DNA of 64,000 nucleotides from Streptomyces sp. NBC_00464 (GCF_036013915.1 NZ_CP107899.1:3534001-3598000); one strand, 5' to 3'; shown: positions 33,285 to 41,300, counted from the first letter of the stretch. Made by a program: numbers and translations. Notes: generated by a model from the sequence alone, not told the origin.

Positions 33285-34784
33285 TTGCAGGAGTCAGCCA
33301 TCGCCACCGTCCAGTCCCGCACGCCCCGCACGCTTCTCGCACGGTCTCGCGACACGTCAGCCTCCCGTGCAACAGCGGCCCTCGGACGGCGGTGCGTTGT
33401 CGTCGTCCCGGTGCTGCTCGCTCTCGTACTGGGTCTATGGGGTCTGCGGCGCGATGGTGCCGTTTGGCATGACGAGGCCGTGACGATCGGGCTGGCGAAT
33501 CGCGATCTTCCCGATGTATGGCAGACGTTGGGGCACATCGACGCGGTGCACGGCCTCTACTACCTGTTGATGCACGGCCTGTTCGGCATCCTCGGCACTG
33601 ATGTGCTCGTGCTGCGGCTGCCCTCGGTGCTTGCCGCGGCGGTGGCCGCGGCCGGTGTCGCGATGATCGGCCTTCGCCTGGCCGGGGCGCGTGCCGGGCT
33701 GTGCGCGGGCCTCGTGTTCGTCGCTCTGCCCGGGGTACAGCGGTATGCGCAGGAAGGCCGCTCGTACGCGTTGGTGTGCGCCCTTGTCGTCTGGGCGACC
33801 TACGCCCTGGTGCGAGCGGTCGAGCGCGATCGGCGGGGCATATGGGCGGCGTACGCGGGGCTGCTGCTCGCTGCTTGTTTGCTCCACGAGTTGGCGGTTC
33901 TCGCGTTGGCCGCGCATGCCCTGTTCGTACCGCGCGAGATGCGCCGGACCTTCGTGGGGACGGCTGTGTGTGTCGTCGTGGGGCTCACCCCCCTTGTGCT
34001 GGTGAGTATGCGGCAGTCCACCCAGGTGAGTTGGCTGGATGCCACGAAGCCTGACGAGTACGCCCACTTCTCACTCATGGCCGGCACGGCCCTGGCGGCG
34101 GCAGCGATCGCCGGAACGGGGCGGCGGGCCCGCACCGCATGCGAGGGCACGCTGGTAGTCCTCGGTCTCGGTCTGTTCCTCGCGCCGACCGGGCTTCTGA
34201 TGCTGCTGTCCCTGGCCAAGCCGCTGTACCTGGACCGCTATGTGCTCTACGGTTCCGCGGGCCTCGCGCTGCTCCTCGGTGCTGCGTTCGACCGGGTACT
34301 GAGGCGCGGGCGCAGGATTCGTGCGGGCGCGGTCGTCGCGGCCGTCGTCGCCTGCGCGGCACTGGTGCCGACCGCCCTTGACCTGCGTACTCCCGCAAGC
34401 CGCTCGGACGACATGACCGCCCTCGCCGCCGTTCTGCGCGAGACCGTCCGGCCCGACGACGGCGTGGTGTACCTGTCCGTGAAGCGCAGAGCCTGGGAAC
34501 TCGCCGATCCCGGGCCCGCCCGCGGGGTGGATCTGGCAAGGGCACGCGGCCCGCTCACCTCGCACAGCCTGTACGGCACCGAGGTGGCACCCGGCGAACT
34601 GCGTGCTCGGATACTGGCTCGCCACCGGATCGTCGTCGTCGCCTCACCATCGGGCGTGACGGTGGAGGACAGCGCCATGGCCCGGGTGAAGCGGGACGCG
34701 CTCGCCGGCCACTTCGACGTGTGCGGCAAGCGAACGGTCGACGGTTCGGTGATCACGGTGTACGCGCACCCCGGCCACTGCTGA
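33285..34784 (+). CDS. GT-C membrane glycosyltransferase (family 39-like)
   Basis: About 500 residues with 9-11 membrane segments. The first periplasmic loop has WHDEAVTIGLANRDL, the acidic DE typical of GT-C enzymes that use polyprenyl-phosphate sugars. The soluble C-terminal domain (about 355-500) ends near a lone Cys. The start is unclear: the frame has no ATG or GTG where expected; a TTG at 33285 is used here. An ATC at 33300 sits 6 nt after a good ribosome site (CAGGAG), suggesting a mutated or non-standard start. Acceptor unknown. Confidence 0.7.
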   Translation: MQESAIATVQSRTPRTLLARSRDTSASRATAALGRRCVVVVPVLLALVLGLWGLRRDGAVWHDEAVTIGLANRDLPDVWQTLGHIDAVHGLYYLLMHGLFGILGTDVLVLRLPSVLAAAVAAAGVAMIGLRLAGARAGLCAGLVFVALPGVQRYAQEGRSYALVCALVVWATYALVRAVERDRRGIWAAYAGLLLAACLLHELAVLALAAHALFVPREMRRTFVGTAVCVVVGLTPLVLVSMRQSTQVSWLDATKPDEYAHFSLMAGTALAAAAIAGTGRRARTACEGTLVVLGLGLFLAPTGLLMLLSLAKPLYLDRYVLYGSAGLALLLGAAFDRVLRRGRRIRAGAVVAAVVACAALVPTALDLRTPASRSDDMTALAAVLRETVRPDDGVVYLSVKRRAWELADPGPARGVDLARARGPLTSHSLYGTEVAPGELRARILARHRIVVVASPSGVTVEDSAMARVKRDALAGHFDVCGKRTVDGSVITVYAHPGHC

Positions 34785-34961
34785 GGCCGGGCCGGCGTCC
34801 CGTCCGCAGTCCCAGGCTGTGCCGTGCGAAGAACCGACGAACGAGGGCCACCACGGCTGGCTCTGGGCTTCCAGGATTCACTCTGCCGATTTAGTTAATA
34901 TGCTCGAACGAGTGACGAGCACCCCATGGCTCAGCAAAGAAACAATAAATCACGCTCTGGC

Positions 34962-35004
34962 CTCGATCACAGGCGTACACCACAATTCGGCGACCCCATA
35001 GCCG
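34962..35004 (+). repeat. Att-flanking repeat, copy 2
   Basis: Second copy of the sequence at 28771-28813, 9 bp left of attR copy 3. Could be an integrase arm site or the end of a former element. Confidence 0.7.
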
Positions 35005-35012
35005 GACAAGCA

Positions 35013-35069
35013 TTTGGAAAGCGCGTTGGGGGCAACCCCTCACGAGTTCGAATCTCGTATCCTCCGCCA
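35013..35069 (+). repeat. attR copy 3: 3' half of tRNA-Ser(GGA)
   Basis: Same 57-bp unit as copy 1 (one T-to-C change, AGCGCG). It is followed by TTGCTCTC and then directly by GGGGGCCTTCGACG: a 37-nt stretch including the left arm of the terminator hairpin is missing compared with copy 1. CAT precedes TTGG here and in copy 1, suggesting the same attP arm. Confidence 0.85.
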
Positions 35070-35146
35070 TTGCTCTCGGGGGCCTTCGACGTTCAGGAGC
35101 GCAACGGGCGCCCCGGTATCGCAGTGGTCGGGCGGGGGCCCCAGCA

Positions 35147-36658
35147 CTATGCGTCGGACAGCAGCGGATCGTAGGGGGTCGAGCGCTGGCGGCCTGACAT
35201 GAAGGACAGGAACTCCCGGACGAACGCGCTTCGGGAGTAGCGGCCTTCGCCCTCCGCGACGGAGCGTGCGAAGCCTCTCCTGAACAGGGCCCGGTACTCC
35301 TCGGCGTCGATGAACTGGTCACCGTCCGCGTCGGTGACATCGAAGAGGACCTCGGCGACCCTGATCAGAGCCGGCCCCGCAAGGGACGGGGCTGCGGCCG
35401 CGTACTCGTCCGCGCTCACCCGGCCGTCGCCGTCGCTGTCCAGGGCTGCCTGGAGTTCCTTCCACCACGCGGCGAACGCGTCGTACAAGCGGGTCTCCTC
35501 CGGCTCGTCCAGGTCGAGACGGGAGCAGAGTTCCCGAGCCATGGCGGCGAGATCGGGCCAGTCCAGACAGCCGTCCCCGGTCTGGTCCAGCACCTCGGTG
35601 AAGAACTCTCGGGCACCTCGCTGGTTCCCGGCCCCGCCGGGAGCGCCCTGTTGTGCCGCTACCGGTGTGATCAGCCGGAACAGTGCGCCGGCCCGTTTCG
35701 TCCGGGCGCGCAGGGTGGTGAGCCTCTCGGACCAGGGCCCGTCACCGTCCGGCGACAGATTCAGCAGACTGACGACGTTCTCTGTCTGGATCCAGTTGTC
35801 GGGCAGGGAACCGGTCAGACGGGCGGCCATGTAGGCACCCTGCATAAGGGTCTGGGCACCAGGGATCTCCGGCAGCCCGGCACGACGGCGGAAGACCTCG
35901 GGAAGCGATGCCACGGTGATGGTGCCGATCACCGGCCCTGCCAGCGCGCGACCGGTCGCCCAGAGCGTAGGAAGTCCACGGAACAGCGGCGGTGCCGGCA
36001 GATGTTCGAAGAGCTGGTAGAGAATGATGCGCAGCGCCTCCGTGTTCTGCAGTTCCTCCGCGACCATGCGGTCGTAGTACTGCCAGAACTCGGGCAGCGT
36101 GGGCGGGAGATATCCCGCCTGATCCCCCAAGGCGGCCAGGAAGGCCCGGAATTCGGCGTAGAGCCGTTCCATCGTGATCTGGTCCAAGGGCTGTCCGCTC
36201 AATCGGCACATGGTGACGGAGCTCTCGAAGAGCGTCGCGACCACCCACGCCCGTACCTCGGGGTCCATCGCGTCGTAGGGCTGGTTTCTGGCGTCCGTGC
36301 CGCTCAGCCGTGCGTGCAGGCGGTTGAGCCGCGCCGCCTCTCTCTGCCTGGTGTCCTCGTCGGCGCCGAACATGCGTTGCAGGCTCACGAGGGTGTTGCT
36401 CAGGCGGCGCCACGGGTGCACCACGAAGGAGGAGTTGTCGGCCAGGGCCGCGCCGATCTGCGGGTGGGCCGCTTCCAGCACCGTGGCCCTGACGACGGCC
36501 AGTGCCCATCGGGGATCGTTGAAGAAGCGGTGGAACTGCGAGCCGGGGCCGAACAGGGATTCCTCCGGGGATTCGGTGACCTCCCGGTCGGGGTTCCCGT
36601 ACGGCGCCCCGGTACCGGGCCCGTTCGGCGTGAAACGGCTGCTGTCCGTGTCCTTCAC
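35147..36658 (-). CDS. DUF2236/MpaB-type oxygenase with C-terminal EF-hands
   Basis: 503 residues. The N-terminal 340 residues follow the DUF2236 pattern of MpaB and latex-clearing oxygenases: HPQIGAALADNSSFVVHPW, then RLNRLHARLSG and YDAMDPEVRAWVVATL. Heme-binding is known in the latex-clearing branch; no ligand is assigned here. The C-terminus carries three EF-hand loops: DQTGDGCLDWPD, DSDGDGRVSADE (canonical) and DADGDQFIDAEE, like calerythrin-type calcium proteins. The GTG at 36658 overlaps the stop of the cis-prenyltransferase gene (GTGA), so the pair likely works in one pathway, perhaps oxidising a polyprenyl product. Confidence 0.8.
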   Translation of the reverse strand: MKDTDSSRFTPNGPGTGAPYGNPDREVTESPEESLFGPGSQFHRFFNDPRWALAVVRATVLEAAHPQIGAALADNSSFVVHPWRRLSNTLVSLQRMFGADEDTRQREAARLNRLHARLSGTDARNQPYDAMDPEVRAWVVATLFESSVTMCRLSGQPLDQITMERLYAEFRAFLAALGDQAGYLPPTLPEFWQYYDRMVAEELQNTEALRIILYQLFEHLPAPPLFRGLPTLWATGRALAGPVIGTITVASLPEVFRRRAGLPEIPGAQTLMQGAYMAARLTGSLPDNWIQTENVVSLLNLSPDGDGPWSERLTTLRARTKRAGALFRLITPVAAQQGAPGGAGNQRGAREFFTEVLDQTGDGCLDWPDLAAMARELCSRLDLDEPEETRLYDAFAAWWKELQAALDSDGDGRVSADEYAAAAPSLAGPALIRVAEVLFDVTDADGDQFIDAEEYRALFRRGFARSVAEGEGRYSRSAFVREFLSFMSGRQRSTPYDPLLSDA

Positions 36659-37512
36659 CTTTGAGGTCGTCCCTTCGCTTGCGGTGCCACCCCGCCGAAT
36701 CGGCGGTCGCGGCGTCGGTATTCGTGCAGGCACTCCAGAAGGTGCGGCGCACGGAAGTCGGGCCAGAGCACCGGCGGGAAGACCCACTCGGCGTAGGCCA
36801 CCTGCCAGAGCATGAAGTTGGAGATGCGCTGTTCGCCGGAGGTACGGATCACGAGGTCCACGTCAGGCGTGTCCGGCACGGGCAGATGCGCGGCGAAGCA
36901 CGCTTGGTCGACGGAATCGGCGGGCACCCCGGCGCGGATGAGGGACCGCGCTGCGGCGACGATGTCCTGGCGCCCGCCGTGGTCGAACGCCACGGTCAGC
37001 GTCATGCCGCGATTGGCCTCGGTGAGCGTCATCAGGTCGGCGAAGTCCTGGGCCAGCGGGGCGGGAATGCGCGGGTCCTCGGCTCCCAGGAGCCGGCACC
37101 GGATGCCGCGCGCGTGCAGCAGCAGCGCGTGTTTGCGCACCACTCGGCGTACCAGACGCATGAGAAAGTCGATCTCGTCGCCCGGGCGCCGCCAGTTCTC
37201 GGTGGAGAAGGCGTACAGGCTGAGCCATTCGACCCCCGCCGACCGCGCCGCCTCGATGACATCGATCACCGTCGCCTCCGCCGCCCTGTGCCCGGACGTG
37301 CGCGGCAGGGAGCGTTGCTGCGCCCACCGGCCGTTCCCGTCCATCACGCACGCGACGTGGCGAGGCACCGGGCGCCACCCCTCATCGGGCGGCTGGGACG
37401 GTTGCTCCGGAACCGTCCGCACGCCGGGAACCTCCGGCTGCACACCGGCGCTGTCGGCCTGCTCGTCCGTCGCATGCGTGTGGCCGGACGGCCCTGTTGC
37501 ACCGAACTCCAC
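36655..37512 (-). CDS. cis-Prenyltransferase (isoprenyl/undecaprenyl diphosphate synthase family)
   Basis: 285 residues. Signature HVACVMDGNGRWAQQR contains the catalytic Asp; GHRAAEATV, LYAFSTENWRRP and the C-terminal RTSGEQRISNFMLWQ complete the UppS family motifs. It condenses isopentenyl diphosphate onto an allylic diphosphate to make a cis-polyprenyl diphosphate. A disordered 50-residue N-terminus precedes the domain. The GTG at 37512 has AAGGGGG upstream. Coupled by a 4-bp overlap to the oxygenase gene. It is probably a secondary copy next to the housekeeping UppS elsewhere, an inference from its island location. Confidence 0.9.
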   Translation of the reverse strand: MEFGATGPSGHTHATDEQADSAGVQPEVPGVRTVPEQPSQPPDEGWRPVPRHVACVMDGNGRWAQQRSLPRTSGHRAAEATVIDVIEAARSAGVEWLSLYAFSTENWRRPGDEIDFLMRLVRRVVRKHALLLHARGIRCRLLGAEDPRIPAPLAQDFADLMTLTEANRGMTLTVAFDHGGRQDIVAAARSLIRAGVPADSVDQACFAAHLPVPDTPDVDLVIRTSGEQRISNFMLWQVAYAEWVFPPVLWPDFRAPHLLECLHEYRRRDRRFGGVAPQAKGRPQR

Positions 37513-38011
37513 TGAATCGCCCCCTTCGACTCGCGTCCGCCGGACTTCGCCGGGACCGTGATGCCGCTTGCGGAGGGCGGAGGCAGCGGGCCACCGGCCT
37601 GCACAGCGCGTACCCCGCCTGCTCCTCACTCAGCAGGGTTCCGGAGCCCGACCCGCGGCGCACCGCGATGCGCGCCTATTCACCCGTAGCACGTCAGTCG
37701 GAGAGATCGGCGGCGTGTGTGTGGGGCAGCCCCGCACACGTTCGGATCTCGCGTCCGCCGCCCCTGCTCGCACCGGCGGTACGTCGCGGTGGGACCGGGC
37801 CCTGCGGCGTACGCCGCACCTTGGAGGCGCACGGCAGGCGGCCGTTGCAGCCGCCCGACGGTCGGGCAGTGCGGGCAGTGCGGGCAGCCCGGATGGTGCA
37901 CGAGATGTTGGCTGCCCCCACACCCCGCGGTGACGCTGAGCGGGACGTCGCCGGGGCCCCGTGTGCGCGGACGGATCCGCGCCGGTCCCGGAGGACGGAA
38001 GGAGCCAGGCC
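37513..38011. other. Intergenic 499 bp at the island/core boundary
   Basis: No gene seen; frames here are compositional. It contains the decayed tRNA-Ser copy (about 37697-37790) and the ribosome site GGAAGGAG of the next gene. Right of this point the gene content is conserved Streptomyces core. Confidence 0.5.
37697..37790 (+). repeat. Degenerate fourth tRNA-Ser 3' fragment
   Basis: Alignable by eye with copies 1-3: GGGGCAGCCCC for the variable arm, CACACGTTCGGATCTCG for the T-arm, TCCGCCGCC for the acceptor end, then TGCTCGCACCGG and TACGTCG as in the tail of copy 1. The left flank GTCGGAGAG matches the left flank of copy 2. Many substitutions make this a probable remnant only. Confidence 0.5.
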
Positions 38012-38308
38012 ATGAGGGTCATGCTGCGAGCCCAGCTGGACACCCAGCTCGCGAACGAAGCGGTCAAGAACGGCAGCCTGCCGAAGATCATGCAGTCGCT
38101 CGCGGAACGCCTCAAGCCTGAGGCCGCCTACTTCGGCCCCAGCGAGGGCATGCGCTGCTGCACGTTCGTCTTCGACATGCAGGACAGTTCCGTGCTCCCC
38201 TCGATCGCCGAGCCTCTCTTCGAGGGCCTGGGCGCGAAAATCGAAATTCAGCCGGTCATGAACACCGAGGACATGCAGAAGGGCCTTGCCGCGCTGCGAC
38301 AGGGCTGA
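38012..38308 (+). CDS. Conserved hypothetical protein
   Basis: 98 residues from the ATG at 38012 with GGAAGGAG upstream. Alpha/beta, ferredoxin-like length and pattern (MRVMLRAQLDTQLANEAV, then a CCTFVFDM strand and a C-terminal helix). Similar small proteins are found singly in Streptomyces genomes; function unknown. First gene right of the island boundary; no operon partner. Confidence 0.75.
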   Translation: MRVMLRAQLDTQLANEAVKNGSLPKIMQSLAERLKPEAAYFGPSEGMRCCTFVFDMQDSSVLPSIAEPLFEGLGAKIEIQPVMNTEDMQKGLAALRQG

Positions 38309-38667
38309 CCGCGACTCCTCCCCCGCACACCCGGCCGCACGCCGCCGCCCCTACGATCGCTCACCGATTCCGCGTCGGGCCCGACGATCCGCCCGGCCGG
38401 GTTCTTGCCCATCGCCCGCAGGCCGGGCACCGAGCCGCGCGCCGGTCGCAGGAGACGGCACAGGAGGCGGGGTCCGTGCCTGCCGCTTCGTCCGACACCC
38501 CGGTGCCCGCCTGAGCAGCCGGCCGGCCGGGCGCCTGAGCCGTTCCGGGAGTTCTCTGCGCTTCCCGGGAATCCCTCCGGCGCGGTGTCGAGAACTGTCG
38601 ACCCGCTCCGACGTCCCCTGTGAGAGTCGCCCACGAGGGACGGCAGGGACACAGAGGGAGCGGACTC
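38309..38667. other. Intergenic 359 bp
   Basis: High-GC spacer without a supported gene. It precedes the YciI-sigma operon and presumably holds its promoter, which I could not identify. Confidence 0.4.
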
Positions 38668-39081
38668 ATGAAGTACCTGGTGATGGTGCAGGGCTCGCAG
38701 GCGGACTACGAGGCGATGCGTGGGAACGCGTCCGCCGGCAATCCGGCCTGGAGCGAGAAGGACGTGCAGGCCATGTTCGCGTTCATGGGCGCGGTCAACG
38801 ACGATCTCGCCGAGACCGGTGAGCTCATCGACGCCCAGGGACTCGTCGAACCGGCGAAGACCCGGTTCGTCTCGGCGGGTGAGGACGGCCGTCCGGTGAT
38901 CACCGACGGTCCGTACGGAGAGACGAAGGAGCTGCTCGCCGGGTACTGGGTGCTCGAATGCGAGAGCCTGGAGCGGGTCACCGAGATCGCCGCGCGCGTC
39001 ACGCAGTGCCCGGCACCCGCCGGTGCGCCCACCCGCCCGGTGGCCATCCGGGCCATCGACAGCGGCGGGGGCGATGTGTGA
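38668..39081 (+). CDS. YciI/DGPF-domain protein
   Basis: 137 residues. MKYLVMVQGSQADYEAM opens the YCII fold, and TDGPYGETKELLAGYW carries the DGP(F/Y) motif. This family is genetically tied to ECF sigma factors of group ECF42, and here its stop overlaps the sigma start (GTGA at 39078-39081). The ATG has GAGGGAG upstream. Biochemical role unknown; probably linked to signalling through the sigma factor. Confidence 0.9.
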   Translation: MKYLVMVQGSQADYEAMRGNASAGNPAWSEKDVQAMFAFMGAVNDDLAETGELIDAQGLVEPAKTRFVSAGEDGRPVITDGPYGETKELLAGYWVLECESLERVTEIAARVTQCPAPAGAPTRPVAIRAIDSGGGDV

Positions 39082-40325
39082 AACGTACGACCGAGGTCGA
39101 GGACCTGCTGCGGCTGCACGCCCCGCAGGCCCTCGGCGCGCTGGTGCGCCGGTACGGGCACTTCGACCCGGCCGAGGACGCGGTACAGGAGGCCCTGATC
39201 GCCGCCGCCCGGCAGTGGCCGGAGCAGGGGGTGCCGGACAATCCGCGGGGGTGGCTGATCAGGGTGGCGTCCCGGCGGCTCGTGGACCGGCTCCGCAGCG
39301 ACGACGCCCGGCGCGCGCGTGAGGAGGCGGCGGCCGCGCTCACACCCCGGGACGCCTTCACCGCGCCGGCACCCGATGAGCCCGTGCCGGGCGGCAGCCG
39401 GGCGCCGTCCGAGGACGACACCCTCACGCTGCTCTTCCTGTGCTGCCATCCGGACCTGGCCCCGGCCGCACAGGTCGCGCTGACCCTGCGGGCCGTCGGC
39501 GGACTGACCACGGCGGAGATCGCCCGGGCGCATCTGGTGCCCGAGGCGACGATGGCCCAGAGGATCAGCCGGGCCAAGCGGAAGGTCCGGGGCGCCCCCT
39601 TCGTCCAGCCGGTTCCCGCCGACCGGGACGCGCGGCTCGCGGCCGTGCTCCAGGTGCTGTACCTGATCTTCAACGAGGGCTACACGGCGACCTCGGGACG
39701 TGCCCTGCACCGTGCCGGCCTGGCCCGGGAGGCGATCCGGCTGACCCGTTCGGTCCGCCGGCTGCTGCCCACGGACGGCGCGGTGACCGGGCTTCTGGCG
39801 CTGATGCTGCTCACCGACGCCCGCAGCGCCGCGCGCACCGGACCGCACGGCGAGCTGATCCCGCTCGACGAGCAGGACCGCACCCGATGGGACGGGGCAG
39901 CCGTCGCCGAGGGCACCGCCCTGGTCGAGGAGGCCCTGCGCGAGGGGCCGGCCGGGCCCTACCAGGTGCAGGCGGCCATCGCCGCGCTGCACGACGAGGC
40001 GTCCCGTGCCGAGGACACCGACTGGCCGCAGATCCTGGCGCTGTACGACGTCCTCGTACGCATCGCCCCCGAGCCGATGGCGCAACTGAGCCGGGCCGTC
40101 GCCGTCGCCATGGTGCACGGCCCGCAGGCCGGTCTTGCCGAGGCCGACGTCCTCGCGAACCGGCTGGCGGGCCACCACCGCCTGGACGCCGTCCGCGCCC
40201 ATCTGCTGGAACGGGCCGGCGACACGGAGGGCGCCCGCGCCGCCTACCGCTCGGCCGCCGCCAGGACCCTGAGCCTCCCGGAAGCCCGTTACCTGTACGG
40301 CCGGGCCGACCGCCTCGACGGCTGA
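39078..40325 (+). CDS. ECF RNA polymerase sigma factor, ECF42-type with C-terminal TPR-like extension
   Basis: 415 residues, twice the length of simple ECF factors. Sigma region 2 (about 10-75; HFDPAEDAVQEALIAAARQW) and region 4 (about 110-175; LTTAEIARAHLVPEATMAQR) are followed by a long helical extension (about 190-415; FNEGYTATSGRALHRAGLAREAIRL, shortened here) with TPR-like repeats. The extension is known to be needed for activity in ECF42. No anti-sigma factor gene is adjacent, as expected for this group. Coupled to the upstream DGPF gene. Confidence 0.9.
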   Translation: MKRTTEVEDLLRLHAPQALGALVRRYGHFDPAEDAVQEALIAAARQWPEQGVPDNPRGWLIRVASRRLVDRLRSDDARRAREEAAAALTPRDAFTAPAPDEPVPGGSRAPSEDDTLTLLFLCCHPDLAPAAQVALTLRAVGGLTTAEIARAHLVPEATMAQRISRAKRKVRGAPFVQPVPADRDARLAAVLQVLYLIFNEGYTATSGRALHRAGLAREAIRLTRSVRRLLPTDGAVTGLLALMLLTDARSAARTGPHGELIPLDEQDRTRWDGAAVAEGTALVEEALREGPAGPYQVQAAIAALHDEASRAEDTDWPQILALYDVLVRIAPEPMAQLSRAVAVAMVHGPQAGLAEADVLANRLAGHHRLDAVRAHLLERAGDTEGARAAYRSAAARTLSLPEARYLYGRADRLDG

Positions 40326-40487
40326 CACGGGCTCCGGCCGGCGGCATCGGCGCCGGAAGCCGGTCCGGCACCCCGAAAGCGCCAGAAGCGACAGAAGCGC
40401 CACAAAACATCGGCAAACGGCTGCAAACCGTCACACCGGCGGTGGTTTCACTGGCCGTCGCACCCCCGGCTGGCAATCATCGGGTCC

Positions 40488-41108
40488 ATGACCAACAGCG
40501 ACAAGGGCCGAGACATCACCCTCCGGATCGCTCAGCAGCCGGAGGCGGACGAACTTCTCGCCCGCAGCCCGCTCGCCGCACTCGTGGGCATGCTGCTGGA
40601 CCAGCAGGTGCCGATGGAGTGGGCGTTCTCCGGACCGTACGCACTGGCGCAGCGCATGGGCGGAGACGATCTGGACGCCCATGAGATCGCCGCGTACGAC
40701 CCCGAGGCATTCACCGAACTCTTCACCGCCAAACCTGCGTTGCACCGCTATCCGGGTTCGATGGCAAAGCGGGTGCAGCAGCTGTGCCAGTTCCTGGTGG
40801 CGCAGTACGACGGTGAGGCGAGCGTGGTGTGGACCGGGGCCACCACCGGGGCGGAGCTGCGGAGGCGGCTCAACGCGCTGCCCGGGTTCGGCACCCAGAA
40901 GGCGCAGATCTTCCTGGCGTTGCTGGGCAAGCAGTTCGGCGTCCGGCCGCCGGGCTGGCAGGAGGCGGCGGGGCCGTACGGGGAGCCGGGCTCGCACCGT
41001 TCGGTCGCCGACATCACCGGACCCGAGTCGCTCGCCGAGGTCCGCGCCTTCAAGCAGGAGGCCAAACAGGCCGCGAAGGCCGCGAAGACGGCGGCCAAGG
41101 GCAGGTGA
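40488..41108 (+). CDS. HhH-GPD-type base-excision DNA repair-like protein
   Basis: 206 residues. A helix-hairpin-helix (LNALPGFGTQKAQIFLALLG, about 124-143) follows the LLARSPLAALVGMLLDQQV helix seen in this actinobacterial HhH-GPD family. The catalytic Asp expected after the hairpin is not clear by eye. The Lys/Ala-rich tail (KQEAKQAAKAAKTAAKGR) could bind DNA. ATG at 40488. Followed by a hairpin terminator. Confidence 0.85.
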   Translation: MTNSDKGRDITLRIAQQPEADELLARSPLAALVGMLLDQQVPMEWAFSGPYALAQRMGGDDLDAHEIAAYDPEAFTELFTAKPALHRYPGSMAKRVQQLCQFLVAQYDGEASVVWTGATTGAELRRRLNALPGFGTQKAQIFLALLGKQFGVRPPGWQEAAGPYGEPGSHRSVADITGPESLAEVRAFKQEAKQAAKAAKTAAKGR

Positions 41109-41116
41109 GGCAAACG

Positions 41117-41137
41117 ACCCCGCCCCGGGCGGGGTCC
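41117..41137 (+). terminator. Hairpin terminator after the HhH-GPD gene
   Basis: GACCCCGCCC and GGGCGGGGTC separated by one C; pairing will open to a normal loop. 8 bp after the stop codon. Confidence 0.7.
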
Positions 41138-41300
41138 TTCGGCGCTGTGCAATCGGCGACGGGTCGGTTCTTCGGTGCCATGCCGTCTGCCGGGGGCCGG
41201 TCTTCGGTGCCATGCCGTCTGCCGGGGGGCCGGTCTTCGGCGCTGCGCAATCCGCCGCGGGCCGGTCCTACGGCGCTGCGCAATCCGCGGCAGGTCGTAC
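41138..41300. repeat. Degenerate 33-bp tandem repeat, about five units
   Basis: Units begin with CTTCGG(C/T)GC and end with a CCGGT-like segment; units 2 and 3 share CTTCGGTGCCATGCCGTCTG, units 4 and 5 share CGGCGCTGCGCAATCCG. It sits in a 423-bp intergenic region between the HhH-GPD terminator and the gene at 41532. No gene is supported here on either strand although several frames stay open because the unit length is a multiple of three. Confidence 0.7.

Larger units (their letters stand above)
27818..35069 (+). mobile_element. Cassette with VapBC, nSTAND-WD40 and glycosyltransferase genes, bounded by tRNA-Ser fragments
   Basis: The 7.25 kb between attR copies 2 and 3 contains vapBC near its left end, a giant nSTAND gene and a GT-C gene, but no recombinase. 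The toxin-antitoxin pair may stabilise the cassette. A 43-nt sequence just inside its right end recurs at 28771-28813, suggesting an internal, older junction. Confidence 0.5.
34785..35146. other. Intergenic 362 bp carrying attR copy 3
   Basis: No gene seen. Low-GC stretch around 34890-34960, then the repeat at 34962-35004 and the tRNA-Ser fragment at 35013-35069. The terminator half that should follow is partly deleted. Confidence 0.6.
35070..37790 (-). mobile_element. Putative older cassette with oxygenase and cis-prenyltransferase genes
   Basis: The 2.7 kb between attR copy 3 and the decayed fourth copy contains two coupled leftward genes. If the fourth copy is real, this is the oldest surviving insertion at the site. 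Lower confidence because that copy is heavily mutated. Confidence 0.35.

Noticed and set aside
34819..35202. Short frames running through attR copy 3
   Set aside because: They translate the tRNA fragment and the flanking repeat; no coding evidence.
39440..40684. 414-codon frame overlapping the ECF sigma gene
   Set aside because: Antiphase shadow of the sigma factor and HhH-GPD genes, rich in Arg/Gly/Pro as expected from high-GC out-of-frame translation.
41137..41300. CRISPR array
   Set aside because: Repeats are tandem and degenerate with no spacers between identical repeats.
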